DNA from: Algibacter miyuki
GTDB lineage: Bacteria; Bacteroidota; Bacteroidia; Flavobacteriales; Flavobacteriaceae
Strand: one strand, 5' to 3'
DNA length: 64,000 nucleotides
Assembly (NCBI RefSeq): GCF_042427745.1
Contig: NZ_JBHMFA010000001.1
Shown here: piece by piece, positions 18,701 to 26,991 of the stretch
Position numbering within the stretch: position 1 is the stretch's first letter
How the letters are laid out: every line of letters starts with the position of its first letter
Position numbers and translations under genes: made by a program
The notes under the pieces: generated by a model
What the model was told of the DNA's origin: nothing
The model's input: only the letters and a program-made list of their open reading frames with translations
Databases searched by the model: none

Positions 18701-18882
18701 TAAATATCGGATGCGATATAACCTAACGGATGCCCAACGTGTAAGCCTGCTCCACTTGGGTAAGGAAACATGTCTAACACATAATATTTTGGTTTTTCGC
18801 TTTGGTTTTCGGCTTTAAAAGTTTGGTTTGTTGCCCAATATTTCTGCCACTTTTCTTCGATTTTATTGAAATCGTATATCAT
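15781..18882 (-). CDS. leuS: Leucyl-tRNA synthetase with enlarged leucine-specific insertion
   Basis: A 1033-residue class I synthetase that charges tRNA-Leu. It has HVGH in PYPSGAGLHVGHPLGY near residue 48, the CP1 editing domain with TTRPDTIFG, and KMSKS just before YNVVNPD. Bacterial LeuRS is usually 810-950 residues. The extra length here is a segment of about 145 residues between GMILGTSAFVYGL and REVEKMSKS (roughly 16502-16945), where the leucine-specific domain sits. Related Flavobacteriia, from memory, have about 60 residues fewer there. All catalytic motifs are intact and the frame is open throughout. Confidence 0.96.
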   Translation of the reverse strand: MIYDFNKIEEKWQKYWATNQTFKAENQSEKPKYYVLDMFPYPSGAGLHVGHPLGYIASDIYARYKRHQGFNVLHPQGYDSFGLPAEQYAIQTGQHPAITTAENIKTYRRQLDQIGFSFDWSREVRTSDPQYYKWTQWIFIQLFNSWYNNDTNKAEDISTLENIFATAGNTNVNAVCDDNIAPFTAEAWQGFSSEDKQKVLLQYRLTYLAETEVNWCPALGTVLANDEIVNGVSERGGHPVLRKKMTQWSMRISAYAERLLQGLETIDWTDSLKESQRNWIGKSVGASVTFNVKDSDAVIDVFTTRPDTIFGVSFMTLAPEHELVAKLTTPEQKAEVEAYILATAKRSERDRMADVKTISGAFTGAYAEHPFTKEPIPVWIGDYVLAGYGTGAVMSVPCGDERDYAFAKHFNIPIINIFDSADISEAAFTDKEKTVIGNSDFLNGMNYKKATKRAIFELEKIGQGEGKTNYRLRDAVFSRQRYWGEPFPVYYVKGMPQMIDAAHLPIKLPEVEKYLPTETGEPPLGNATVWAWDRLKAEVVSNDLIDHINIFPLELNTMPGWAGSSWYFNRYMDSTNTEKFASKEAMDYWKDVDLYIGGSEHATGHLLYSRFWQKFLFDKGVVPVDEFAKKLINQGMILGTSAFVYGLVNYGTSGVGKDDSGAKLSKVFVSEKYVSAFNQLFIDNKRGNDNLALFFTRNGVELDNLNVQNEILEKLREKLFEVVSENISEISVGIDSFGRRNVDVSLVNSSEEIDIDGLRNWRSEFKEAIFIGDKGEIIEGDNDVYKVGREVEKMSKSKYNVVNPDNIVSDYGADSLRLYEMFLGPLEQYKPWNTAGITGVHNFLKKLWKLYVDDNGLKVSEAAATKDNLKTLHKTIKKVQEDIENFSFNTSVSTFMIAVNELTTQKCTSKAVLEPLLVLLSPYAPHVAEHLFASIQFNKILKPEEVEGLPKEFKGVSTAAFPEFDASHLVESSKNYPISFNGKMRFTLELPMDMSKDEIEKTVLAHEKTQEQLAGRTPKKVIVVPGKIVNIVG

Positions 18883-18939
18883 CCTATATCTTGTTTTCGT
18901 ATTACTATAAGGTCGTTTTTAAAACGGCCATATTCGGCG

Positions 18940-18947
18940 CAAATTTA
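18940..18947 (-). promoter_or_regulatory. -7 promoter element of leuS
   Basis: The minus strand reads TAAATTTG, an exact TAnnTTTG, about 58 bases before the leuS start. The leader between them contains a weak hairpin (18911-18929, GGCCGTTTT with AAAACGACC). Confidence 0.5.
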
Positions 18948-19028
18948 CGTTTTATAAATCAACTTAAAAATCTTTTATTTTCATAAGTTAAAACCGTTAA
19001 AAAACATGCTGTTTTAACTAGATACTTT

Positions 19029-19036
19029 TACTTTTG
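19029..19036 (+). promoter_or_regulatory. -7 promoter element of the EamA transporter gene
   Basis: TACTTTTG is an exact TAnnTTTG match 20 bases before the proposed TTG start, giving a very short leader and supporting that start. Confidence 0.5.
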
Positions 19037-19056
19037 CACGCTAAAAACAAGACTCC

Positions 19057-19971
19057 TTGAACGCGAACATCTACAAGGCCCATTTTGCACTTTTCGGCGC
19101 AAATGTTATTTACGGGCTCAATTATATTATTGCCAAAGGCATTATGCCACATAAAATTAGCCCAACGGCTTTTGTATTTATCCGTTTGGCTTGCTGCGTT
19201 GTGCTATTTTGGGCGCTTAAATTTATTTTTGTAAAAGAAAAAGTAGAACGTAAAGATTTATTACGTTTGGCGCTTTGTGGTTTACTTGGGGCAGCGGCCA
19301 ATATGCTGTTTTTCTTCCATGGTATTAATAAAACCTCGCCGGTAGATGCCTCTATTATTATGACGGTTACGCCTGTTTTGGTTTTTATTTTCAGTTTTTT
19401 TATTCTGAAAGAGCGCATGACGAAGAACAAATTTATAGGTACCATAATCGCTGGTATTGCCGCCATTTTTCTTATTGCTTATGGTAATAAATCTGAAGGC
19501 ACAAGCTCTCTACTCGGTAATTTCCTAGTGTTTTGCAATGCCACCTCTTACGGACTTTACTTAGTAGTTGCAAAAACTTTAATGAGAAAATATAATGCCC
19601 TTACCGTTATCTGTTGGATGTTTTTGTTTGGCTTACTCTTTGTTTTACCGTTTTCAATTAAACCCATTATGGAAACCGATTTTGCAGGTTTTACAACCAA
19701 CACGTATTTAGTTATTGGTTTTGTGGTACTATTTACCACATTCACTACCTACTTACTTAATTTGTATGCGCTAAACCACGTGATGCCATCGGTAACCAGT
19801 AGCTATATTTATTTACAACCCGTAATTAGTTTTGCTATGGTAAGTATTTATGCTTTTGTATTAATGAAAGAGGAATATGCACAAGATATTAACCTGGTTA
19901 AAATACTAAGTTGCTTCATGGTTGTTGTTGGTGTTTACATTATTAGTAAACCGCCTAAAAAACTAGCATAA
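19057..19971 (+). CDS. EamA/DMT-family permease
   Basis: A 304-residue drug/metabolite transporter-superfamily protein with ten predicted membrane helices arranged as two EamA repeats. The first repeat contains the typical TSPVDASIIMTVTPVLVFIFS region and the second SSYIYLQPVISFAMV. Such permeases usually export amino acids, metabolites or nucleotide-related compounds; the substrate is unknown. The start is TTG at 19057, because the next ATG (codon 30) would delete the first helix. It is divergent from leuS and 140 bases ahead of ftsX. Confidence 0.8.
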   Translation: MNANIYKAHFALFGANVIYGLNYIIAKGIMPHKISPTAFVFIRLACCVVLFWALKFIFVKEKVERKDLLRLALCGLLGAAANMLFFFHGINKTSPVDASIIMTVTPVLVFIFSFFILKERMTKNKFIGTIIAGIAAIFLIAYGNKSEGTSSLLGNFLVFCNATSYGLYLVVAKTLMRKYNALTVICWMFLFGLLFVLPFSIKPIMETDFAGFTTNTYLVIGFVVLFTTFTTYLLNLYALNHVMPSVTSSYIYLQPVISFAMVSIYAFVLMKEEYAQDINLVKILSCFMVVVGVYIISKPPKKLA

Positions 19972-20111
19972 CCGTAAAGTTTTACCAAGTTGCGACTTGC
20001 GTTATTTAAAATAATTTTAGGTTGAAAAATAACAATTTCAATATGTTTCTGTTTATATAAATGAAGATTGCTTATTCTTTATTATTTTTACAGCACTAAT
20101 CGACACCTTTT

Positions 20112-20990
20112 ATGAGTTCATCTTTTGAAAAACATCAAAAACGCAGACTAATTTCATCGTACTTTTCTGTAGTTTTAAGTATTGCCCTAGTTTTATTTTT
20201 ACTAGGCCTGTTGGGTATGTTGGTTTTAAATGCTAAAAAAGTATCCGATCATTTTAAAGAGCAAGTGGTACTTACTATTTATTTGAAAGATTCTGCTAAA
20301 GAGGTTGAAACCAAACAACTTGAAAAAAGTTTGGCCATGGCCGATTATGTAAAATCTACCGAATACGTTTCTAAAGAACAAGCTGCCGAATTTATGAAAG
20401 CAGAAAATGGTGAAGATTTTATGGATTTCGTGGGCTATAACCCATTACAGAACTCGATTGATGTACACTTAAAAGCAGACTTTGTAACATCGGAACATCT
20501 TGAAAAAATTTCCGCGGAAGCGTTAAACAAAAACTTTGTAGAAGAAGTTACCTACGATAACGACTTGGTAAACTTGATGAATGATAATGTTAAAAAAATC
20601 AGTTTTTGGGTTTTAGTTATCAGTGGTATTTTTACACTTATTGCAGTATTATTAATAAACAGTTCTATTCGCTTGGCGGTATATTCTAAACGATTTACAA
20701 TAAAAACCATGCAAATGGTTGGGGCTACAAAACGTTTTATTCGTCGTCCTTTTGTTTGGAAAAGTGTGCGTTTAGGCATTATTGGCGCTATACTAGCACT
20801 AATAGGCATGACTGTTGTGCTCTATTATTTAGATAAAACTTTTGCAGAATTGGAACTGCTTAGCAACCCTATTTTAGTGGCTACTTTATTCAGCGTTATT
20901 TTTGCCTTAGGCATTTTAATCACTTGGATAAGCACCCATTTTGCAACTCAACGTTTCTTGAATTTAAAAACAGACGAACTTTACTATTAG
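20112..20990 (+). CDS. ftsX: Cell-division protein FtsX
   Basis: A 292-residue protein of the FtsX family. It has a first helix near residues 17-38, an extracytoplasmic domain to about 165, and three more helices (about 168-190, 218-240 and 258-280). With the ATPase FtsE it couples the divisome to cell-wall hydrolase activation; ftsE is not in this window. In many Flavobacteriia ftsX is followed closely by DUF3098, uppP and truB. Here a trpB-like gene intervenes after 50 bases. Confidence 0.92.
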   Translation: MSSSFEKHQKRRLISSYFSVVLSIALVLFLLGLLGMLVLNAKKVSDHFKEQVVLTIYLKDSAKEVETKQLEKSLAMADYVKSTEYVSKEQAAEFMKAENGEDFMDFVGYNPLQNSIDVHLKADFVTSEHLEKISAEALNKNFVEEVTYDNDLVNLMNDNVKKISFWVLVISGIFTLIAVLLINSSIRLAVYSKRFTIKTMQMVGATKRFIRRPFVWKSVRLGIIGAILALIGMTVVLYYLDKTFAELELLSNPILVATLFSVIFALGILITWISTHFATQRFLNLKTDELYY

Positions 20991-21040
20991 ATTAAATCTA
21001 ATAAAAACATATATTTAGTATTTCAAAAAAAATCATACCA

Positions 21041-22192
21041 ATGTCTAAAAACTATTTCAAAAATAACCCTGATAAAGATGGGTTTTTCGGAACATACGGA
21101 GGCGCTTTTATTCCGCCTAATTTAGAAGAAGAAATGAAAAAAATTAATGATGCTTACTTCTCTATTAGTAAGTCTCATAAATTTATTAATGAACTACGAC
21201 AAATAAGAAAACATTTTCAAGGCAGACCAACACCAGTATACCATTGCGGCAGATTATCTCAAAAATATGGCGGTCAAATCTACTTAAAACGAGAAGATTT
21301 AAATCATACAGGTGCTCATAAACTAAACCATTGTATGGGCGAAGCTTTACTCGCGAAACATATGGGTAAGAAAAAGCTAATTGCTGAAACTGGAGCAGGA
21401 CAACACGGTGTAGCATTGGCTACTGCTGCGGCATATTTTGGTTTGGAATGCGAAATACATATGGGTGAAGTTGATATTTCCAAAGAATACCCAAATGTGC
21501 AACGCATGAAAGTTTTAGGTACCACCGTAATACCTGTTACCCATGGTTTAAAAACGTTGAAAGAAGCTGTAGATAGCGCTTTTGAAGCTTATTTAAAAGA
21601 CCCTATAAATTCCATTTACTGTATTGGATCGGTGGTTGGCCCTCATCCTTTCCCTATGATGGTAAGAGATTTTCAACGTGTTGTTGGTATTGAAGCTAAA
21701 GATCAATTTCTTGAAATGACTGGAGAACTGCCAGATAACGTTGTGGCTTGCGTTGGTGGAGGAAGTAATGCCATGGGCATCTTTTCTGCATTTTTATTTG
21801 ATGATGAATGTGCACTTTACGGCATTGAACCCGGTGGAACATCATTAAAAATGGGAGAACACGCAGCAACCATGACTTTAGGAAAACCAGGTACTATACA
21901 CGGCTTTAAATGCTACGTTTTACAAGATGAAAACGGCGAACCGGCACCAGTACACTCTATTGCTAGTGGATTAGATTATCCAGGAGTTGGTCCAGAACAC
22001 AGTATGCTAAAAGATTTAGAAAAAGTAACCTACGATTCTATTACAGATAAAGAATGTATTGATGCCTTTTTTGAACTCAGCCGATTAGAAGGTATTATTC
22101 CTGCTTTAGAAAGCTCGCACGCTGTGGCTTACGCAATAAAACTTGCTCAAAAAAATCCGCAACAATCTATTTTAGTTAATTTAAGTGGCTGA
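21041..22192 (+). CDS. trpB: Tryptophan synthase beta-like protein, cut short by an in-frame TGA
   Basis: A PLP enzyme of the TrpB family: HTGAHK with the PLP lysine K94, the catalytic glutamate in AETGAGQHG (E116), the phosphate-binding GGGSN at 239-243, and the GLDYPGVGPEH loop. It would join indole and serine. The reading frame stops at codon 384, just after NLSG. Downstream the same frame reads GDKDLDYIIDTYGIPE then TAA (22241-22243). TrpB proteins have NLSGRGDKD here, so the TGA replaces the conserved arginine codon; full length would be 400 residues. There are no other trp genes nearby. HKLNHCMGEALL differs from the usual HKINN of canonical TrpB, so it may be a second, specialised copy. 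Confidence 0.88.
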   Translation: MSKNYFKNNPDKDGFFGTYGGAFIPPNLEEEMKKINDAYFSISKSHKFINELRQIRKHFQGRPTPVYHCGRLSQKYGGQIYLKREDLNHTGAHKLNHCMGEALLAKHMGKKKLIAETGAGQHGVALATAAAYFGLECEIHMGEVDISKEYPNVQRMKVLGTTVIPVTHGLKTLKEAVDSAFEAYLKDPINSIYCIGSVVGPHPFPMMVRDFQRVVGIEAKDQFLEMTGELPDNVVACVGGGSNAMGIFSAFLFDDECALYGIEPGGTSLKMGEHAATMTLGKPGTIHGFKCYVLQDENGEPAPVHSIASGLDYPGVGPEHSMLKDLEKVTYDSITDKECIDAFFELSRLEGIIPALESSHAVAYAIKLAQKNPQQSILVNLSG

Positions 22193-22328
22193 GGCGATAA
22201 AGATTTAGACTATATTATTGACACTTACGGGATACCAGAATAAAAAAAGTAAATGCCCTTAACAAAATTTAAGAAATAAAAACTGTTACTTTGCTTTTTA
22301 GTAAAAAACTAAGGCACATATAATTACT

Positions 22329-22583
22329 ATGGAAAACAAAAAACAAAAAGACGCAGTAAAAGCCACATTTGTCTTCGGAAAAAAGAACTATAAATTTATG
22401 TTTATTGGTTTAGCCATTATTGCGCTTGGTTTTATACTAATGTCTGGTGGAGGTAGTGACGACCCTACGGTTTTTAACCCAGAAATTTTTAGCTGGAGAC
22501 GTATACGTTTGGCTCCAATGCTTATTCTTATTGGGTTTGGTTTTCAGGTTTATGCTATTTTATTGAATCCGGATAAGAAGTAA
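22329..22583 (+). CDS. DUF3098 small membrane protein
   Basis: An 84-residue protein with two hydrophobic segments (about 24-40 and 61-79) separated by a short polar loop GGGSDDPTVFNPEIFSWRRI, the typical DUF3098 layout. Its function is unknown. Conserved linkage with ftsX and uppP in Flavobacteriia points to a cell-envelope role. Here it is 86 bases after the extended trpB reading frame and about 8.3 kb from uppP, because a catabolic locus lies between. Confidence 0.8.
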   Translation: MENKKQKDAVKATFVFGKKNYKFMFIGLAIIALGFILMSGGGSDDPTVFNPEIFSWRRIRLAPMLILIGFGFQVYAILLNPDKK

Positions 22584-22653
22584 GATGTTTTAAAGGAACT
22601 CACATTTATATGATTTATCCTATCGTAGAAATCACTAGTTTTGAAGTAGATTT

Positions 22654-23775
22654 CTATAATTGTTCGGCAAACTGTTTAGCCATTTTTTCTACGTAATTTT
22701 TAGAGTTCTCCATGGAATCCTCTAGGTTTTTAGCGTAATTTATAACAGCATCGGTGTATTGTATTCCGAAGTTTTGCGCATGCTTTCCATCTAAATCAAT
22801 AGCACCGCAAAAGGCAGCAACCTTTATTTGTTTCGCTTTCGCTGAAGTTAATACGCCTTGAATGGTTTTCCCAGACATGGTTTGTGTATCAAGCTTACCT
22901 TCTCCTGTAATAATCCAATCGGTATGCTCCAACTGTTCGTCAAAATTTGCTAAGTCCTTAATAAGCTGAATACCCCGTTCTAAACTCCCTTTTAAAAACA
23001 CTTTTGATGCGGCACCCATACCACCAGCAGCACCTGCGCCTTGAATGCTTTGCACATCGATACCGAAGACTGCATTTAATATTTCAGAAAAAGACTTTAA
23101 ACCTGCATCTAACATTTTAATATCGTCCGCGGTTGCTCCTTTTTGAGCAGCGTAAACCTCTGCAGCTCCATTTTTACCGTATAACGGATTGGTAACATCA
23201 CATGCCACTTTAAAACTCACTTCACTAATGTTAGGATGCACATTCGTTGCATCAATCGATTTTATTTTTGATAAATTAGCTCCTATAGGTTTGACTTCCT
23301 TTTCATTTTTATCTAAAAAACGATAACCTAAAGCCGTTGCCATTCCAATACCACAATCGTTAGTGGCACTCCCGCCAATACCTAAAATAATAGTTTTAGC
23401 CCCTTTATTTAAAGCATCCATAATCATTTCACCTGTGCCCAGCGTGGTAGCATTTACACAATCAAATTGTTCGGATTGTAATAATTTTAAACCTGAAGCT
23501 TCAGCCATTTCAATAAAGGCGGTTTTTGAAGCTTCAGCATATAAATACCGTGCGGTTATTTTTTCAAAAAAAGGATTATTAACTTCAACAGAAATCATGT
23601 CGCCTTTCAAATAAAAATCAACCACTTCAATAGTGCCGTCTCCCCCATCGGCCAATGGTAATTTTAAAATATCGATGTTTGGATCTACAGCGTGAATACC
23701 AGCTTCAACAGCATCGCAAAAAGCCAAACCTGTTAAGGAATTTTTAAATTTATCGGGTGCGAGAACAATTTTCAT
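22654..23775 (-). CDS. Glycerate kinase (GlxK/GarK family)
   Basis: A 373-residue glycerate 2-kinase-type enzyme. Landmarks are the N-terminal KIVLAPDKFKNSLTG, PLADGGDGTIEVV, the glycine-rich GIGGSATNDCGIGMATALG, and the C-terminal TGEGKLDTQTMSGK. It phosphorylates D-glycerate with ATP; bacterial members of this family give 2-phosphoglycerate, which enters lower glycolysis. It is last in a minus-strand group behind a GH63 hydrolase and a sodium symporter (gap to the symporter 13 bases). This fits disposal of glycerate released from a glycosylglycerate. No glyoxylate or tartronate genes lie nearby. Confidence 0.93.
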   Translation of the reverse strand: MKIVLAPDKFKNSLTGLAFCDAVEAGIHAVDPNIDILKLPLADGGDGTIEVVDFYLKGDMISVEVNNPFFEKITARYLYAEASKTAFIEMAEASGLKLLQSEQFDCVNATTLGTGEMIMDALNKGAKTIILGIGGSATNDCGIGMATALGYRFLDKNEKEVKPIGANLSKIKSIDATNVHPNISEVSFKVACDVTNPLYGKNGAAEVYAAQKGATADDIKMLDAGLKSFSEILNAVFGIDVQSIQGAGAAGGMGAASKVFLKGSLERGIQLIKDLANFDEQLEHTDWIITGEGKLDTQTMSGKTIQGVLTSAKAKQIKVAAFCGAIDLDGKHAQNFGIQYTDAVINYAKNLEDSMENSKNYVEKMAKQFAEQL

Positions 23776-23788
23776 GGTCTAAAATATT

Positions 23789-25435
23789 TTAGCTTAAAAT
23801 AGAAGGAAGAAACAAACTGAAAATTAGTATAAAAACAAAAAAGACTAAAAGAATATACACTTCTTTTATCATAAAATCTTCTTTTTTGATGCTTACATTA
23901 AAGTTAGAAATACGTTTTACTTTAGTTTTACTCGTTAAAGCAGAAACTAAATAAGCCACCACTAAGGCTATAATGACTCCTGTAAAGTTGAGCCAAATCC
24001 AAAAAATATTGAATCCTAAATCGATATGAAATAACTCTTGAATTGTTTTTGAAAACATCAAATTAATTAATACTGCTGAAATAATACCAGCATTCATTCC
24101 GATATGGTTTACCTTTTTTGAAAAGAAAGCCAGAAAAAAAGTCACTAAAACAGGACCATAAAATACGGAACCTATGGCATTAATTATTTCTATAACAGCA
24201 TTTTTACTACCACCGAAAAGAAAGGCACTTGCAATACAAACTACACCCCAAAATACGACTGACCCTTTTGAAATCATCATGTATTTTTTGGTGCTTAACT
24301 TTTTTTCGCCACGATTAAAAAAATCTTCAACCGTTACTGCCGAAAGCGAATTAACGGTAGAACTTAAAGACGACATGGCTGCAGATAATATGCCGACCAT
24401 TAATATACCAATTAAACCGTGTGGTAGATATTTCATTATAAAAACGGGTACCATTAAATCGGCTTTAATGCCATGTTTGGCAAACTCACCAGGAAAATGT
24501 TTTTGGGTTGTATCGGCTATTTCAGTGAGAAAATCGGGCGCCAATGTAATTAGGCCTCCTAATACTAACCCCATAATACAATACACTAAAACTACGGGAA
24601 ACCTCAACAAGCCGTTAGCGAGTAAAAGTGTTCTAATGGTTTTCTCGTCTTTGGCCGACAGCATACGTTGCGCTTGCGTTTGGTCGCATCCATAATAAGA
24701 AGTATATAGAAAAAACCCTCCAATTATCATTGGTAATAAACCATACTCGTTGCCTTCGCCAACACCTAAATTATAGTCGATAACTTTTAATCTTTCCGGA
24801 TCAAACCCTGCGGCTAAACCGCCATGCTCTTGCAAAAGCGTCCATCCAAAATACAGGCAAATTATTAAACCTGCGAACAAAATAATCATTTGAATGGCAT
24901 CGCCCCAAACCACAGCTTTCATGCCGCCTTGCCATGAATAAATAATGGTAATAACACTTATAATTAAAATGGTATACACAAAATCGATATCTAAAACAGC
25001 TTGTAAAATAATAGCGATGGTGTAAACCATAACACCGGTTCCGAGCGCTCGACTTATTTGAAAAACAATACTTAAAATTAATCGTGTTGATGTGCTAAAG
25101 CGTTTTTCTACAAACTCATAAATACTAACAACACCAGATCTAAATAAGGGTGGAATAATAACAATCATTATAAAAATCATGGCCAATGGCACAGCAAACT
25201 CAAAGGTTAGCCATTTCATTCCTCCATTTAATTTAAGTCCAACAAATGCTGGTGCCGAAATAAAACTAATAGCTGAAAGTTGTGTTGCCATGGTTGATAA
25301 ACTCAACGGAAACCAGCCCATACTTTTTCCGCCTAAAAAATAATCTTTAGAGTCTTTATTGTCTTTAAAAAAGAACCCCATTCCTAAAAAGAATATGATA
25401 TAAAATATTATGATACTATAATCTAGCCAATTCAT
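23789..25435 (-). CDS. Sodium:solute symporter (SSS family)
   Basis: A 548-residue inner-membrane symporter with about 13-14 helices and the SSS features GGKSMGWFPLSLSTMATQLSA near residues 35-56 and YYGCDQTQAQRMLSAKDEK in the middle. It is similar to the sugar- and sialate-transporting branch (SGLT/NanT-like). From its place between glycerate kinase and the GH63 hydrolase, the likely cargo is the glycoside that the hydrolase cleaves, or one of its products. Substrate identity is inference. It probably shares a transcript with the glycerate kinase. Confidence 0.9.
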   Translation of the reverse strand: MNWLDYSIIIFYIIFFLGMGFFFKDNKDSKDYFLGGKSMGWFPLSLSTMATQLSAISFISAPAFVGLKLNGGMKWLTFEFAVPLAMIFIMIVIIPPLFRSGVVSIYEFVEKRFSTSTRLILSIVFQISRALGTGVMVYTIAIILQAVLDIDFVYTILIISVITIIYSWQGGMKAVVWGDAIQMIILFAGLIICLYFGWTLLQEHGGLAAGFDPERLKVIDYNLGVGEGNEYGLLPMIIGGFFLYTSYYGCDQTQAQRMLSAKDEKTIRTLLLANGLLRFPVVLVYCIMGLVLGGLITLAPDFLTEIADTTQKHFPGEFAKHGIKADLMVPVFIMKYLPHGLIGILMVGILSAAMSSLSSTVNSLSAVTVEDFFNRGEKKLSTKKYMMISKGSVVFWGVVCIASAFLFGGSKNAVIEIINAIGSVFYGPVLVTFFLAFFSKKVNHIGMNAGIISAVLINLMFSKTIQELFHIDLGFNIFWIWLNFTGVIIALVVAYLVSALTSKTKVKRISNFNVSIKKEDFMIKEVYILLVFFVFILIFSLFLPSILS

Positions 25436-25452
25436 AATGTTAAGTTTTGTTG

Positions 25453-25478
25453 TTAGTTGGTTTAGTTAGTTAGTTAGA
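25453..25478. repeat. Short GTTA/TTAG-rich tandem tract
   Basis: An imperfect run of about five TTAG/GTTA units just upstream of the symporter gene, next to the hairpin at 25479. Possibly a slippage-prone leader; no function shown. Confidence 0.4.
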
Positions 25479-25518
25479 ATATAAAAGGTTTTAATAAAAA
25501 CTAAAACCTTTTATATTA
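25479..25518. terminator. Perfect 15-bp inverted repeat between GH63 and symporter genes
   Basis: AATATAAAAGGTTTT and AAAACCTTTTATATT flank a 10-base loop. The stem is long but AT-rich and no T run follows on the minus strand. It could be a partial terminator, an RNA-processing or stabiliser element, or a protein-binding palindrome. Confidence 0.5.
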
Positions 25519-25588
25519 AGCTCCTGTTTAATTAGTTCTATAATATAGACTCAGGAATTGGATTTGCTATTAATCCTTGTTTTTTTAA

Positions 25589-26890
25589 TTAGTCATTTAA
25601 CATATCTATTAGCAACGCTGCAGTCCACGAAAAATCGTTTCCACCATAACCTGCTGTTCCATCTTTATGCATTTCTTTTCTCGAGTCGAAATACTCATAA
25701 AAGCCATTTTTATCAATCATATCAACCGAATCTTGTTTAACACGTTCGGCAATTTCAGTAAACCCATATTGTTTCAATCCTTTAAACAACATCCAGTTTA
25801 AATTAATCCAAACCGGGCCTCTCCAATATTTTTTAGGGTTGAAGCGCTCACTCGTTGGATCGAAAGAAGCACATAAATACTGTTCTTCTCCACCAAACTT
25901 TTCCATCATAACCTCAACCATTTTTTTGGCACGGGCTTCACTTGGAATGCTAGCGCATAAAGGCGCGAAAGATGATGATGATAAATAACGCAACGGTTTT
26001 TCGTTTCTTAAATCATAATGAATATAAGCTCCTAATTCTTCATCATATAATTTCTCATTAAAAGCTTTTATACTTTTATTTTGCCATTGCTGAAGTTGCT
26101 CAATTTTAGTATGATCTCCTAATAATTCATACAAATTAATTAAACTTTGGTTCGATTTAATAAGCATGGCATTAAACAAAGGATCTTGTACTAAAAACGG
26201 TGATAACTCGGCAATTTTCTCATCGCTGTAATTATGTTCTTTAGCAATTTCAATAATATGTAAATAATGATCGTATTCTCTTTTCGATGGTCTTTGTGCA
26301 GCATCTACATGAGTGGTATCTCGTCTTTCAAAATTGTATTCTGGCGGATTCATGGTATCCCAAATATCATCCCAAATTGGTGAATTATCGGTACCCGACT
26401 CCCAGTTGTGATAAATATAAACTAAACCTTCCTTTTGCGGATCGCGTTGTGTAAAAAAGTAATTATGGTTATCGTAAACCTTATCTATAACGGTTTTAAT
26501 AAACTTTAGCGTTGCTGGTTTATCTTTACTAATTCTATACATTTCCTCTAAAACAAAACCTGTAACGGGTGGCTGCGTCATCCCGGTCGATTTATATTTT
26601 TTTGAAGATTCTGGATGTAAGTCCGATCGATGAAAATCGGCTCCTGGAAAATAAGTATCGGTATCCGTATGGAAAATAATGTGCGGTATAAAACCATTTC
26701 CCCATTGGGCATCTAGTAAAGTTTTAATTTCCAACTCGGCTTTTTCCATTTCAAAATGGGCAAAACCTATGGCAATTAAGCCAGAATCCCAAAACCACTG
26801 AAACGGATATAATTTGGCACATGGTATACTAAAACCATCTTTAAAATTGTTAATTAGAACTGTTTGAGCTCTGTCTTTTAATGCTTTCAT
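25589..26890 (-). CDS. GH63-type glucosylglycerate/mannosylglycerate hydrolase (candidate)
   Basis: A 433-residue (alpha/alpha)6-barrel hydrolase of the GH63 branch that includes bacterial glucosylglycerate and mannosylglycerate hydrolases. Features of that branch are YPFQWFWDSGLIAIG (29-43), AQWGNGFIPHIIF (61-73), GMTQPPV (103-109), NWESGTDNSPIWDD (162-175) and KYWRGPVWINLNW (354-366). By position, D168 and E399 (FYEYFD) are the likely acid and base; I have not aligned them. There is no signal peptide, so it should act in the cytosol after import. The glycerate kinase two genes downstream supports a glycerate-releasing activity. A trehalase-like or other alpha-glucosidase role remains possible. 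Confidence 0.75.
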   Translation of the reverse strand: MKALKDRAQTVLINNFKDGFSIPCAKLYPFQWFWDSGLIAIGFAHFEMEKAELEIKTLLDAQWGNGFIPHIIFHTDTDTYFPGADFHRSDLHPESSKKYKSTGMTQPPVTGFVLEEMYRISKDKPATLKFIKTVIDKVYDNHNYFFTQRDPQKEGLVYIYHNWESGTDNSPIWDDIWDTMNPPEYNFERRDTTHVDAAQRPSKREYDHYLHIIEIAKEHNYSDEKIAELSPFLVQDPLFNAMLIKSNQSLINLYELLGDHTKIEQLQQWQNKSIKAFNEKLYDEELGAYIHYDLRNEKPLRYLSSSSFAPLCASIPSEARAKKMVEVMMEKFGGEEQYLCASFDPTSERFNPKKYWRGPVWINLNWMLFKGLKQYGFTEIAERVKQDSVDMIDKNGFYEYFDSRKEMHKDGTAGYGGNDFSWTAALLIDMLND

Positions 26891-26904
26891 ATTTTATATT
26901 TTTT

Positions 26905-26948
26905 TTTAAAAAACTCACCACTTACACTTAACCTTAAGTGGTGAGCTA
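26905..26948 (-). terminator. Intrinsic terminator between the TonB receptor and GH63 genes
   Basis: The perfect 10-bp arms CTCACCACTT and AAGTGGTGAG flank a 12-base loop; on the minus strand TTTTTT follows. It sits inside the locus, so it should lower expression of the hydrolase and symporter relative to the receptor. Confidence 0.8.
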
Positions 26949-26991
26949 CTTATATAACCTATAATTACACAGGTTAAAACAAACGAAATGT

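Noticed and set aside
24174..24695. A 173-residue reading frame on the plus strand inside the symporter gene
   Set aside because: It is antisense to a well-supported transporter and shows no family features; a frame shadow.
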